Positions 21,464 to 34,163 of a DNA stretch of 64,000 nucleotides are shown here, piece by piece (position 1 is the first letter of the stretch; each line of letters begins with the position of its first letter). Origin of the DNA: Xestospongia bergquistia (taxonomy: Eukaryota; Porifera; Demospongiae; Haplosclerida; Petrosiidae); NCBI GenBank assembly GCA_963965975.1, contig OZ014414.1, positions 9,357,230 through 9,421,229 on the forward strand. The letters run 5' to 3'. Made by a program: the position numbers and the translations under genes. The notes below the pieces were generated by a model. The model did not search any database. It had not been told where the DNA came from and was given only the letters and a program-made list of their open reading frames with translations.

Positions 21464-22192
21464 ATGGCTGAAGATACACCAACAGAGCTTCCCTGTAAAG
21501 AATTTTCAGAGTTTAAAGTAAGTCACTAAATAGAAAATAAAGGTATATTTTAATTAAAATATATATCATTATTCCATATTGTATACAGGAAGCCTTACAG
21601 GACATGAGAGCCCTTGATGATCGTATAATTTATAAATTAAATACTTCAATTCCGACAACATCATTTGCAGACCAAGTTAATGCACCTGAACAATGTAAAG
21701 GATTGTACCAAGAGGTGGGTGTGGCCATATGTCCATAGAACAACAAATATCTCTCCATTTTTATTTTACAATACACTGTTCAATTAGTTATCAATTTATA
21801 TGCATTCATTTGTCTCTATGTGTCCATTTTAGCTACGTGGTGCCCACAAGTCAAGACAAGCTGCAATTCAACAATGCATTGACTTAACATCTAAACAACT
21901 TGATGTATTACGAGAGAAAAGGAAGCAATCACCTGATAGTCATGTGACTAAGGATCTTCGTAATGAGCAGACTAAATTAAGATTAATGCAAAATGAATTG
22001 ACAGTTGAAGAAGTAGTAAGAGACAGAAGTATTAAGGTAAAGAAATAATTTCTATGAATACCCATAATTAGTACATTATTAGGAACTTCTAATTTTTCTA
22101 TAATTATGTATAATTAGAGTATTTATGTCACCTGCTTTCTTTAGGTATTTAAAGAGAGATGTTGGCAGTCTTACAAACCACCAGAATGGTAA
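21464..22192 (+). CDS. MIX23: MIX23 (CCDC58) mitochondrial intermembrane-space protein
   Basis: Four exons: 21464-21517, 21589-21714, 21833-22036 and 22145-22192, all with GT-AG introns and exact phases. They give a 143-residue protein, close to the ~144 residues of animal CCDC58. The whole chain matches the family: LPCKEFSEF at the N-terminus, RALDDRIIYKLNTSIPTTSF, CKGLYQ, AIQQCIDLTS, a KDLRNEQTKLRLMQNELTVE helix and the C-terminal VFKERCWQSYKPPEW. The conserved cysteines (LPC, QCK, QQC, ERC) are those expected for oxidation by the Mia40 pathway. MIX23 is reported to support mitochondrial protein import. It is divergent from the DBHS gene and convergent with CNOT11 (171 bp between stop codons). 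Confidence 0.95.
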
Positions 22193-22363
22193 AGATCAAT
22201 GACTATAGGCATCAAATAATGTGTGTGTATATATATATTGTGTTATATAATATTTTGTAATATTATATAATTTTATTTTGTGTTTAGTGAAATAAACGAG
22301 ATCATTCTTTTTTGAACGATAGTAATTATAATATTGACAATAATGTCACATGATTATATATTT

Positions 22364-24796
22364 TTATTGTCTTCCAGCTCCTTCCCCTCCATCTAATTGT
22401 TTTAATAATCTATATAATGCAGTGGCTTCTCTGATTTTACTATATTCTAAACAAAATGCCTGGATCTCTAGAGATTCGTCCTACAATACAACAATGGACA
22501 GTACATTTATTAGTAATGGATAAATAAGATTGATTAATGGATGAATGAACCAATTAATATCAGGAAATGGGTGAATGGACAGATAAATTACTTGATAAAT
22601 GGGACAATAAAAAATGATAACTTACTTGAACACTAATAATTTTATTACGTATCAAGGATTGTAAGAATACACAGACCTATTATTAATAATCATGTGCGAC
22701 TATGATACGAGTTATTAAAACCTGTCTTACCAGTCTTACTAGTCGGCTTTGATAACTCTTATCTTGGACGTCACGGCAACGTTGAATACAATTGTTAATG
22801 TACAAATGAAGAAACTCTGTGGGCAAATCAACAGCCTAGGAAAGAAATAATTTCAGATAAATAGAGTAGAATAAGTTGTACTAATAATTAGAACTAAAGT
22901 GATTTAGAAAGTTTAATAATTTTAATTTAAACATGTTTCTGGTACATTATTAACTGATAATTAGAATATTTACAGTTTTTAGATAATAAATTATTCATTA
23001 CTGATAATTAGAGACAACTAGCTCACTTGTGTCAGTCTGTTAACTACTTCCATTGAATGAAGAGTCATTTCCATATTAACAAGAGCTGCAAAATATCTAA
23101 GACACACAGAGAGACAGAAAGAGAAAGAAGTGAACATTAGATTGAGTATAAACTTACTCTGATATTTGACTAGATGATGTTAGACGTAGGAGAACCTCAA
23201 TAGCAATAGCTGGATTCTTCTCTACTAACTGTGGTAACTAGACAATACAAGGTGAGCTCATTAATATTAATATTATATAATGTGATTTATTATATTGGTC
23301 TGGACTACTGACAAGTATTCATTCATAAAGTCACATAGTATGAAAGGATGCTTTGAAGTATGTGTGTGTACTGATAGTAATAATGACAACTAGTACAGTC
23401 AATATGATCATGAACATGTACTTAATACACAAAAGTACATGTACTATAATGTATTATATATACGTGTACTAAGTGTAATACTTATAGTGTAGGGTACTAT
23501 TACTTTAGCTGGTGTTAGTCCAATATCTTGATAGACAAGTTTTGGATCAACTTCAAGTTGACTTAACAATGTCTATATGGGTGGAGTAAAGGGGTGGAGC
23601 ATGCATCCCAAATCAATAACCTGTTGTTCTTGTAAATTCAACGTTTCATGACATGCTTTTCCAAATAGCTTTTTAATCTCTATAAAAGGGAGTGGAGTCA
23701 TTTCATTTTTAACCCCTTACATACCATCACCCCCGGATACAAACATCATTGTGTCCCATTGAACAGAATATTGACTTTCTGTTGGATTAAGCCAGACAAC
23801 CTGTATGTAATTAAAAGTAGGTGGAGCTTGTATGATGACCTCTATACCTCATCAGTGCATGCATGGAGAGGTGGGAGTGGTCTTATAAATCCCGGCTCAA
23901 AAGGTTGTTCCAACCATGGATCCCCAACTAACAAAATTTAATAACAATATTGATCACGTGATATGTCATGTAACTTACCACAAAGAAGATTCTCAGCAGT
24001 AGGTGCCGCTACAGTGACATCAGGATGGCTACAAATTTAAAGAGTTAACCCCTTAATTATTAAGTTTTAATTATACCTTGAAGTCAATGTATCAGAATCA
24101 GCTATAACAGTTGATATACCAACTTTGTTTTTAGCGGGAATTCCTTCAATTGACTCTTGTAAAGTTTGACACAGTACAGCTGGGTCAGGAGCCTGTCCAG
24201 GAGGGATATCATTTGTAGCAAGAGCATGTGGAGTCTTTTTTAACAGATCACGAAATGTTTGTGGAGTTAAGAGTTGATGGAGGAAGGTGCATTCAGTTGG
24301 AGAGAGGGTGTGGCCACATGGTAATCCCATAGCAACACGATCATCTTCGTATGAAGGTTGAAGGAGCTCAAGAAAGAAACCTTTAATATGATATTAATTA
24401 GCTAATTAATTAATGGGTGTTGTTACCATTAAATGGATTTGAGCCAGCTGGCTCTGTACGATATAATTCATACAACAGGAACAATCCCGCTATGCGTTGA
24501 GCTGATATCGGCAACAGATCCTTTTGTTGTAGTAAAAGGGTCTAGGATGTAGTCACGTGATCTAGGGATGATGTCATGTTATTACTACACTTACAAGGGC
24601 TGTGCCGACACGGAAGTGATCAAAACGGCTGAAATTACGATGGAAAGCAGTTGCTATGGTTTCCAATGTATTTGATGTCACATTATCTACAGCTAAGATC
24701 CTAATCAGATAAAAAGCCCTGTAATTAATATATCTATTATTAGTATAACAATGCTTACGTAAGTAAGTTAGATAACTCCTTTGTGCTGAGAGCCAT
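22364..24796 (-). CDS. CNOT11: CCR4-NOT complex subunit 11
   Basis: Fourteen small exons (24796-24759, 24700-24595, 24541-24427, 24380-24077, 24028-23979, 23927-23848, 23800-23725, 23679-23621, 23572-23504, 23237-23158, 23096-23027, 22835-22731, 22676-22626, 22480-22364) join in perfect phase to 439 residues. The start [11 protein letters not shown] matches the family's SLTPKELSSLL; then [88 protein letters not shown] and the C-terminal [19 protein letters not shown] follow in family order. CNOT11 is an animal CCR4-NOT subunit that binds CNOT10 and the CNOT1 N-terminus in mRNA deadenylation. The ATG is 78 bp from the start of the divergent gene at 24875. Confidence 0.96.
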
Positions 24797-24874
24797 GTTG
24801 GATATGGGCGTGGTCCTTACCGGGAAAGTAATAATTATTAAAATTAACAGCTACATACGCGTACTTAATTAACC
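24797..24874. promoter_or_regulatory. Bidirectional promoter, CNOT11 and Pro-rich gene
   Basis: 78 bp lie between two divergent start codons, so the two genes almost certainly share a promoter. No TATA box was seen. Confidence 0.6.
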
Positions 24875-25867
24875 ATGGCTAGAGACAATGGGGGTCAACT
24901 CAGTGTAAGAAATTTCCGTCACAAACGTCAAAGATCTAGCTTACTTCCAACAGAAATAGGCAAGATTTACCCGCCATTTCCGATAACTGGAGGATATCCA
25001 GGCTATTTCTCTCATCAACAGCAGCCTCTACCCAGCCCCGCCTTTTTTTGGTCACTGCCAGCACCACCATCCCACTCTCCTCAATATATGTATCCTCCAT
25101 ATAATCCATATGGTCTCCCAGGGTACAATGTAATGATGGGACAACCCATGTCTTGTTACATGCCAACATTAACACCACAGTGGATGCAAACTGTACTGAA
25201 TCCGATGCATCTTTCAGCAGCTGTTCCCAGGTCACTTCCCTCCCTCTCAAATCTACCTGACAGAAGTGGATATCAAAGCCAGTTTAACACTGCGATTCCT
25301 TTTATTGAAGAGATAACTGATGATAACATACCACATCAGAATATTATTAATAACCAACCTCAAAGTATACCTTCAGTATTGTCCACTGACAAAGTTGTCA
25401 ATCAGTTAGAGAGAGAGCATGCTGAAGAATGTCTTGATGAAATGGTTTTAGATTCGCTATTAAAACAATTACAAAAACCTCCTAATGAAATGAACAAATT
25501 AAAGAAGAAACAACAAAATGGCGACAGTCATGATGGTAATAAAAAACAGGAGAAAGAGAGCAATAATATAACAGCTGCTAAGGTTGAAATAAACTTAGAA
25601 GAGCCAAATGTTGATATTGATGAAGTTATTTCTAACACCTCTCAAAATGTACTAGATGGTATGTTGCATATATCATTGTCAGTATTTACAATCTCTCTCA
25701 ATTTAGAACTGATATTGTGCGAACTTCTTAAGAAATTAGTCTAAAATTAAACCACCCATGCTAATACATAGTCTCATTAAGTGACTACTGTATGGAAGAG
25801 AGGCAATATTTTAGTCTCATTCCCAGACTTTCTTACACATTTCTGCCCTTATGATGTTAAGGAATAG
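24875..25867 (+). CDS. Pro/Tyr-rich protein of unknown function
   Basis: Exon 1 (24875-25658) encodes a Pro/Tyr/Ser-rich N-terminal half with long low-complexity stretches (for example YMYPPYNPYGLPGYNVMMG), then a helical acidic segment (REHAEECLDEMVLDSLLKQL, about residues 176-195) and a Lys/Glu/Asn-rich segment. The open frame can run on to 25744, but a GTATGT donor after codon 261 and an acceptor TTTTAG at 25814 give a better two-exon model. In it exon 2 (25815-25867) adds SFPDFLTHFCPYDVKE and a stop, in perfect phase, for about 278 residues. The family is not recognised; the composition suggests a disordered RNA- or chromatin-associated protein (inference). It shares a 78-bp divergent promoter with CNOT11 and is convergent with the phosphatase copy A. 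Confidence 0.7.
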
Positions 25868-26071
25868 ACAAGACTACCAACTATCTGGAATCAGATGTAA
25901 TGTATGGATCTGCCTTTTCCACTTTTAAGCTGTCAAAATGATTTTTACATAACTTTCTATTTAAAATTCAAAAGTCACTAAAATAATAATATAATAAAAA
26001 TTAGATTACATTCATTACATGGGGAACATTAGAATCTCCATGGTAACTATTATGCCACAATTGTTAACAAT

Positions 26072-27983
26072 TTATTTATATTCAATTGTTAAATCATTAG
26101 TTAGAAATTGGTAAATAAAATTTACTTTCTTTTGGTTATAATCTACTAATGTCTTCTTTGTGTGACTTAGTCTCATTTCACGAGACATACAAAGAAGAAT
26201 GTCACCAAAAACAGATGCTAAAAAGACAATAGCTTATCAATTAGTTTCCATGGTAACTATCAATTCACCTAAAAACTTGGCATCCATCTGATTAACATGA
26301 GAATGGTCTAATATTTTCTTCAAAAAAGTTATAATATAAACAAAGACTCTTCTATGAACAGTTGATATCTTTAGTATGATCTAAATGAAAAGATCAATGA
26401 ATAACAACTGATTAATATAGACACACTATAAATGGGCAATGTATAATCAACAAATGGATTCACATAAATAAAGAATGGATTCATCATATGACTGATGAAT
26501 GTATAAATTAAAGACTTGATCTACATATGTATACAAAAGACAGACCTGTCTACAAAGTATATGATTTTGACATCCTTCCATACATTGTTGATGAAATGAA
26601 CGAGGAATAACTGGTTCTGATAAAGACCGCAAAAAAGTTAATAGACAAGCAGCTACTGAGTACACGCTACCAGCTGTAAAATAAAATTAAGGAAAAAATA
26701 ACAAAACCACACCCCTTAATAGTTAAGATTTAATAAAGAGGATACGAAGTTCACTCCCTCCTGTGTCCAATATATCTCTGATTTTCTCACGTTCAATAGT
26801 GAGGCCACCATCAGTAAAAAGGGACTCCTAAAATAACCCGTATTACATTTCATAGCAAAACAACAACAATCATTATTAATATATTATTCCTTCTGGTCAC
26901 AAGTACTTTGTTTACAAACACGAACAAACAAGGGCTCACCACTTTTAGTCCATGGTTAGTAAGATGTGTCACAAGTTGATGTAGTTCTTTAGGAATATCA
27001 AGAGGAGGTGGAGAAGTTCCAACTGAAGTTGTATCTTCATCAAATTCTTCCCAAGAAGATGACTAGTTTGAAAAAAAACATATATTATAATAATTAATGA
27101 ATGAACTGATCGATGAATTGATCAATTGATCAATAACCTACCAAAGTAAGATCTGATGATCTACTTGTAGGTACTTCATGTATGTAAGTATGGTGATGAA
27201 TGAGTTGTTTCAGTGATGATCCAAAACAAGATGGTAAAAAGGAACCAGATATAGAGATAAAGAAATCTTTCCCCCCTTCAAGATGAAGTACTAAGATGTC
27301 CTCTAGTTTCTCTCTGCCATTGTTGAAACTTGATACTATCTCACTATCAATTAATACTGATAACTCAATAGTGACTTCCTCTTCTGCAAAGATCAAAGGA
27401 CAAAGTTCAAAGGTCAGAACTAATACATGTGTTATATCGCTAGTCTAATATTTTCATGCACTAAAATTTATGTGATTTTAAGGCTTTTTTTCCCAAAAGG
27501 TAAATTTCAATGAAAAAATATCATGATACAACTGATTAGGAGGTAAAAAAATTTAACATTGAAATAACATTTTCATGAGCCATTATTAATCACAGAAATT
27601 TTAGCCCACTAAATTTGAAGTTATAATATTACAGTAATTGTTAATATAAGCCACATTTGTGCACATGGTATGTTAAGAAATCAATCAAAAGGTGCTAATA
27701 GTTGGAAAACAAAAAAATGTAGGTTTTTGCAAACAGTCATTATCATTATGTTACATTGCTAAAAATGGACATTTACACTTAATGATGATTGTAAAGGAGA
27801 ATGATGTAGTCATACCTGTGAGTATAATGGCTCTATCTGGTTTTATTGATAGCCATGGTTTACATATAGTGTCTCTGTATCGTGTAGTTAAAAAACTTAA
27901 TTGAACAGGTCTTTGACCAACATTATGAATTTGAAGATATTGCCTTTGTGGTACCATAAACTTGACACTATTAAACTTGAACT

Positions 27984-28056
<73 letters not shown>

Positions 28057-30888
28057 AAAGCAAGGTCATTAAATGTATTTACTTCTAAGGAATTCAGCTC
28101 CACTTGAGGAAGTGTCTCATTTTCTTGTTTGTCCAGTTTCCAGTTAATATGTTCTAATACATCACGTTCCTTCTCTGGTATTACTACTTTTACCTAAACA
28201 ATAGGAATAAGATATTATTAATATGATTGAATAAGATTATGCTAGTTAGATGAATTTATGAATAGTTAATAAACTTACTTCCAAATCACAAGTGGCACTA
28301 ACAGGTTTATGATCACTGATAATCATCTCTGGATGACTCACATATTTTAAAACTTTAATTGAGTTGTCCTCACTGTGATAAAGTACACGATCACACCAGG
28401 CTGGTGCACAGAGTTCCTCACTAGAATCCCAAATATTTGTTAAGGGATAATACTTGTATGTTGGTTTAAAATCAATAGGTGGTTCCTGAAATTGGTTAAA
28501 TGCTTCCCCTTTCTTCTGCTGTTGTACCAGCTGGTCATGACGAAGTAGAATAGAGAATTGATATGAGTCGGCCATTGCTCTAATAATTTCAGGTGTCATT
28601 TCTTGTGAAGTGTTTATACGATAATTTAGATCTCCCATCCATATTACAAAACTAGAAATAATACTAAAGGGATGTGGTCAAAAGGAGTGGCTTACTTGTG
28701 ATCCATTATACTGTATGGTAATGTGGAGCTCTTAAAGAATTGTAATCTACTATATATTTGATGGTAGTCCTGGGAACAAAACAAAATTAATAATTGTAAC
28801 GATGCTTTTAACAATGGGACTATAGTTATAATTGAAAAGTGCCTTTAGGGGTGTGGCATACCTGATTTCTTTTCTCAACTTCCTCAACATGAGCTGCTAA
28901 ATGTGAATTCACAATACAAATGGATGAATGAAAAATATTGAAACGTACAGCCACACCCCCTTTGTTACCCTAAAAAAGAGAACTGTAGTTAAGTAGATTT
29001 GTGAGTGGACGTAGTCACATACCAGGTGACCCATGATACCACATGGGACCATATCGAAGTCCACATCAGAGATATAAGGGATTATTTCTTTAGAAACATA
29101 GACAAGTAATAAAATACCAACCAAACGAATAACGGATATCTACAAAATAATGAATATAGGTATTAAATAGGTGTGATAAAATTAACCCTTTTATAACTTC
29201 CAGCCAATTTAAGTGATGATTCCACTAAATCTACCCACATCTCCTCTCTGTTGCTTTCTTTTGTAACAAGGGCTTTGGTACTCAAATCCAGTTCTTGAAA
29301 CCTGTACATACAAGTTTATAACTTGAAATACAGGTTTTAAGACTTACCCTATTGCAAATATATCAGGAATATCTTCATTGCATAGTAACCATTTGTCCAT
29401 TCTTTGTATTGCTTGTTGACCATTGACATTCCAAGAACCACAAAATAGTCTATTAAAGAGATAATTATCTCTAGAGCTTACTATTTCAACATACTATATT
29501 TTATTTGTGACTATTACTGACTTTATTGTTTTCTTTTCACAAAATTCAGATTCTTTCTCTTGTAACATACGTTGTATGAGACATTCTCTCATGGAACCTT
29601 TTAGAAACAAAACACCAGGTTGATATCTGATCACACATGATTTTGATTCAGGAGATAGTGTTCTTTTTGACTGTAGAGAGATATACAGTGTTATCAGATA
29701 ATTTTACATACATGTATACATGTACATGGTTGCTATGCTGCTTGCCATGTTGTACAAAATATTTACCAAATTTGGTAGTCATTAAAACAAGTTTGGCAAA
29801 CATCCTATACAAAACAGTAGTATAGCAAGTTAGTAACTGCAGAAAAACAATCCATTTCCAACAACAATACAATATTTTATAATACTACAAAAATAAAATA
29901 TTATTTACAAACTTTTTTCTTTTTTTTGAAGAATTTTGGACTTCTTGAATAGACTTGACTAAGTGGAAATGTTTTTGTCTTTGATTCCACTTGTACTTTG
30001 CTTAATTCCTTTGGTTGTTGAACATTTGAAGGGATGCTGAGAGCAGGTGTGTGGTCATCACTTTGAATGAAGGATTGTGTAGTAAGACATTGTGTACTAC
30101 GCGCACGATGATGATTGTAGAATGAAGAAATTATGGAATCTACGTCAGATGAAGCCTCTATTGTCATTGAACGTTTAAGTAAATATGGTTGACTTTCTCT
30201 AAAGTCAACTGTTTCTGTCTCTTGAAAATCTTGTGGAGATTTAAAGACAGGGGAAGACAAGAATGAGGTAGTCAAGTTACCATCATTAACTTGGTACATG
30301 CGGTTGACTTTTCTATTTACAAGATCTTTGAGAGAAAGAGGTGTGTCCTTTATTTTTGGTTCTATTTCAGCTGTCTTATATTGCAAATCACTAGCAGTGT
30401 TATCAGGTTTATCATCACTGATAATCACCTCCGGATGACTTGTGAATTTTAAGGCTTCAGTTGAATTGACATCACTGTATAATAAATAGATTTGATATAC
30501 ATAATCACAACTAAATAAAAACAAGATTACAAGAGTAAAAATTAGATTATCCTATGATTATTATTGCTAGAAGCTGTGGAGATAAGGAAGTGGAGAACCT
30601 AGTCAATTGGGTACAGCCAATGCCATAATGATAGCTGTAAAGGCTATATTATTAAACTCATTAATTGGTGGTCATGTGTTTTTGTATCTAGACTTGTTAA
30701 TTGAACAGAACATAATGTAACACTTCCAATTTTAACAGTTTCTTATGTAACAGTAGTTAACTTGTTATTGACAGTACTTAATGATTCAATCAAAACTTTG
30801 CATCTGTTGTAATAATACTACTTACTTCTCATGCTGTCCTGTTTCTTTAAGATCTTTTTCAGAACTATAGTCACATGTCTCCGTCAAA
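26072..30888 (-). CDS. OCRL/INPP5B-type inositol polyphosphate 5-phosphatase, copy A (no PH domain)
   Basis: About 17 exons. A 63-bp exon (30888-30826) and a Ser-rich linker exon (30474 to about 29928) precede the catalytic domain (29670 to about 28286). This has [48 protein letters not shown] and SDHKPVSA, all motifs of Mg-dependent 5-phosphatases acting on PI(4,5)P2 and PI(3,4,5)P3. An ASH domain follows ([30 protein letters not shown]), then a RhoGAP-like domain ([32 protein letters not shown]) ending at 26072. The RhoGAP arginine finger is absent (ESLFTDGG), as in OCRL. The N-terminal PH domain of copy B is missing; instead the first exon is in phase with the kinase exon at 30943. The linker starts with a decayed duplicate of the SDHKP exon (SDDKP). 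Confidence 0.9.
27983..28060. repeat. (AG)n/(CT)n microsatellite, ~32 units, in a copy A intron
   Basis: On the gene strand the CT run lies directly before the TTATTTAG acceptor and acts as an extended polypyrimidine tract. The equivalent intron of copy B has only about 9 units (36262-36281). Confidence 0.95.
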
Positions 30889-30920
30889 CTAAATAAAATA
30901 CATGTATGAAGACATGATAT

Positions 30921-33552
30921 TTAAATGTTTCTATCCACTAACTGTTGTAGACTCTTTTGTTGGATTGTCTCACTGACAATGTTCACAACATTACTGATTC
31001 TTTTCACAAGATCAATAGTGTGTGGCCTTAACTGAGGGCGATTATTAAGACACTGCTCAGCCAACTGTTTTAAATCCTCAATCTCCACACTCTCTAACAA
31101 GTGCGCACGTTTTTGTACTTCTGTCCTTGGCATATTGTCTTCATCAAAAGCATCAGCTGGTTCTGGCCACTCTTGTGTATAGACATGAAGTATTAGAACA
31201 CCAAATGAAAATACATCTAATTTATTAAAGGTATCATTTGTCTCTTTGTAGTTTAATTTTTGTGCCTCTGGTGGCATATATACCATTGTACCAGGACAAG
31301 TGGACATTCTCATGTAAATTTTGAAAGCTTCAGGCTCAAAAACACGAGACACACCCAAATCTGTAATTTTGGCACTCATATTTAAGGTGAGTAGGACATT
31401 GTTAGCAGTGAGGTCACGATGAAGTACTGGTGGATTCAACGTGTGCAAATATAATAGACCACGAGATACATCCAGTAATATTGAGTTCTTAATATAATTA
31501 GGAATAATTTTCTGCTTCAGACACTCAGTCAATGACAGTGGAAGATACTCCATTATTAAAATAGGAATATCAGAGCCTAACTTGTAATGGACTCCAAGAA
31601 ACTTGACAAGATTTGGATGATTAAGTTGACTCATCCTGATATAATAAAAATTATAACAGACTATTAAGATATGCATTGTTATATCACTATAATAATTGAT
31701 TGGTTGATTTGATAGTTATATACAGGTGGCATATTTACCAGTTATATACAAGTGGCATGAAGCAAATTTATTTTGATAAAAAGTAATCTTAATACTGTTT
31801 TCATTTACTGCTTGTGTAACTAATAGGACTAGAATATAGTGTGTTTTGTTGGTATGGATATATCCAATCTAAATAATGTTCATGAAGGGGTTAGGGTTAA
31901 AATAACCTCACCTCTTTTTAAATCCTTGTACCAACATATATAATTATAATTATAGTGGATAAATAATTACTGTAAAATTAATTAGTTGATTTAACCAATA
32001 TACAGGTTGCATGTAACAAAATTAGTTAATGTAATTTTAAAGTAAACATAATATTGTTTATATTACTAATATACAAAGTGATTATTTATAATGTATTTCT
32101 TTGCCTAAGAATTAAATAAATTCAAACATTAATTTTAATAAACAGTCAATTCTATAGGACAATAGTTATAGTACGTAAGTTTGGATCAAATATTTTGCTA
32201 CATATATATGTATCATAGATTGGTTAAATCAATCGATTGATTATTTCAGTCATATAGATAATGCAATGATACAATTCCTTTAAAAGTGATATGATGGCAA
32301 ATTCAAGTGTGTATATGAATCCATTATAATAAATATCTATCTTTCTAAGAATAAAAATCATTATTAATTTCTAAACATTAACTACACAAACAGTCCATTT
32401 CATAATACATTAGTAATAAAAACAACATATGTTTACTCTTTGAACATACAACTTGTATGATCATATATTGATAAATCAACACATTAATTTTTATAGTGAA
32501 TTAAATGAAAGACTATTGACTAACTCTGCTTTCATATCATTATTTTTTAAAAGATTGTTTAGGTTCATGTGTATATGTGTACTGGTACATTCATTCACAA
32601 ACTTATTCTGTTGTTGATGCAGTTTTTGAGAGCAGCAAGTGAAAAGAACAACATAGAGTTACTGCTAATATACACAGCAACTGATGAACAATTACTTTAA
32701 CTTAAAGTGTTTAAAATTGAGCATGACTGATCAAAGCTTTTGAATTTAAGATGTCTTTAAGCTGTTTCATAGTTTCTGTTATTAGCTCTTTAGTTAAAAT
32801 TTTAACAATAATCCAGTCTCGTATATAGCAACATTATGCAACAAATTTTTATAATAATAATCTTGTTTCACATTAAATTTACTACTTTTGTTAGCAAGCT
32901 AGTCTTCTCTTTATTGATAATCTGACAGATGGCTGGTGGATTAGAAGTATAATATGGTTTATTACAGCATTGGAATGTACACCAGTAGTAATACATACAA
33001 CTTGTTCCTACTTCATAACAAATGACAACAATCCATATATGCACAGGTCAACTTGTTGTAAGGAACACAATGTATGCACAAATTTGCCTTGCGTTTACAT
33101 AGTGGTCTTTGCAATGAACATTTGCAGGAGTGCTTGCATCAAGAGTCGTCAATTGCAAGTACTAATAGTGAGTCTAACTTAACATAGACACTTCCATTCT
33201 TTCTTTTATTATGTCAATCACACAACTAATACTATAGTATATAGAGTCAAAAATGCTCCATGCAGATTACTAAATGGTTTGTGCAGAGACTCCATTATAT
33301 GAAAACATACCTTATACATTCTTGCTCAAATCGCTCTTTCACTGACTTTGTCTCGTTTGGGTCATTGTCTGGTTCAAAGAAAATACTGTGGATTTTTTTC
33401 CCAGCTACTATAGTACCATCTGGTAACTTCATCTCTACTACTACTCCGAAAGCTCCTCTTCCAAACACTCTCCCTGTCTCCTCTAAGTCAGGAAGAAGAC
33501 AGTCTTTAAAGCGACTTGATTGTGTGGAAACATAATCCATGGAAACAGCCAT
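30921..33552 (-). CDS. Protein kinase domain (tyrosine-kinase-like), possibly 5' part of a fusion with copy A
   Basis: Exon 1 33552-33311 and exon 2 31635-30921 join in phase to 318 residues across a ~1.7-kb intron. The domain has a glycine loop (GRGAFGVVVEMKLPDG), a beta-3 lysine (VAGKKI), a catalytic loop HRDLTANNVLL, a magnesium motif DLG in place of DFG (KITDLGVSRV), an activation-segment end MPPEAQ, then DVFSFGV and a C-lobe arginine (NNRPQLRPHT). It resembles the TKL/tyrosine-kinase-like kinases that are numerous in sponges; substrate specificity cannot be read off. Read straight through, the frame stops nine codons past codon 311. A GTTAGT donor at 30942 would instead remove a 54-bp intron and continue, in phase, into the phosphatase copy A. 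Both forms are possible. Confidence 0.85.
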
Positions 33553-34163
33553 GTTGACGATAAAAACCGGATCGGATCACGAATTTGTTCCCCCACAACG
33601 ACTCGTACTTAATTTGAGTCCTGGTCTTTTATTAAAATGTTAACACTCAGCTTTATTATAATAATTCACGCAAATAATAGAGGATGTGTAACAGTCTATA
33701 ATATACTGTGTTCAATTAATAGCATTTATATAGCCCAACAGTTCAGATTGCGATTTAATTATAAACTCTTCTTGTCCTGTCATCTTTAATTGTTAATATA
33801 ATCATTACTTGTGTCAGAATAATATCAGCTGGATTAGCTGTGTAAGATTTGAGTGGTATAATTGTTACAGACTTCTCCTAGTTGTGCGATAATGATATCA
33901 ATCAGATTAGCCAGTACCGGAGTACCAAACTTCAATACAAAATACAAATTAATATGTTCTATTGTGTAAGATTTAGGTCCTACAATTATTACAGACTTTT
34001 TGTCTACAGTCAGACTACAAAATTTACTGACTTTAATTTAAAATACTGTAAATTCAAATTTATTAAAATTCAAAATTCACTAATAAATAACAATAAAAAG
34101 ATTACATTACACAGGGAACATTAGAATCTCCATGGTAACTATTATGCCACAATTATTAACAAT
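33553..34163. other. Kinase promoter and copy B 3' flank
   Basis: Holds the upstream region of the kinase gene and the 3' untranslated region of phosphatase copy B. From about 34083 the sequence is nearly the same as the copy A flank from about 25985. Nothing else recognised. Confidence 0.55.

Noticed and set aside
27897-28107. Overlapping open frames of Ser-Leu and Arg-Glu repeats
   Set aside because: Both are translations of the intronic AG/CT microsatellite.
32970-33182. 70-codon Cys-rich plus-strand frame in the kinase intron
   Set aside because: Opposite strand to the gene, no splice context, no family resemblance; cysteines come from ACA/TGT-rich DNA.
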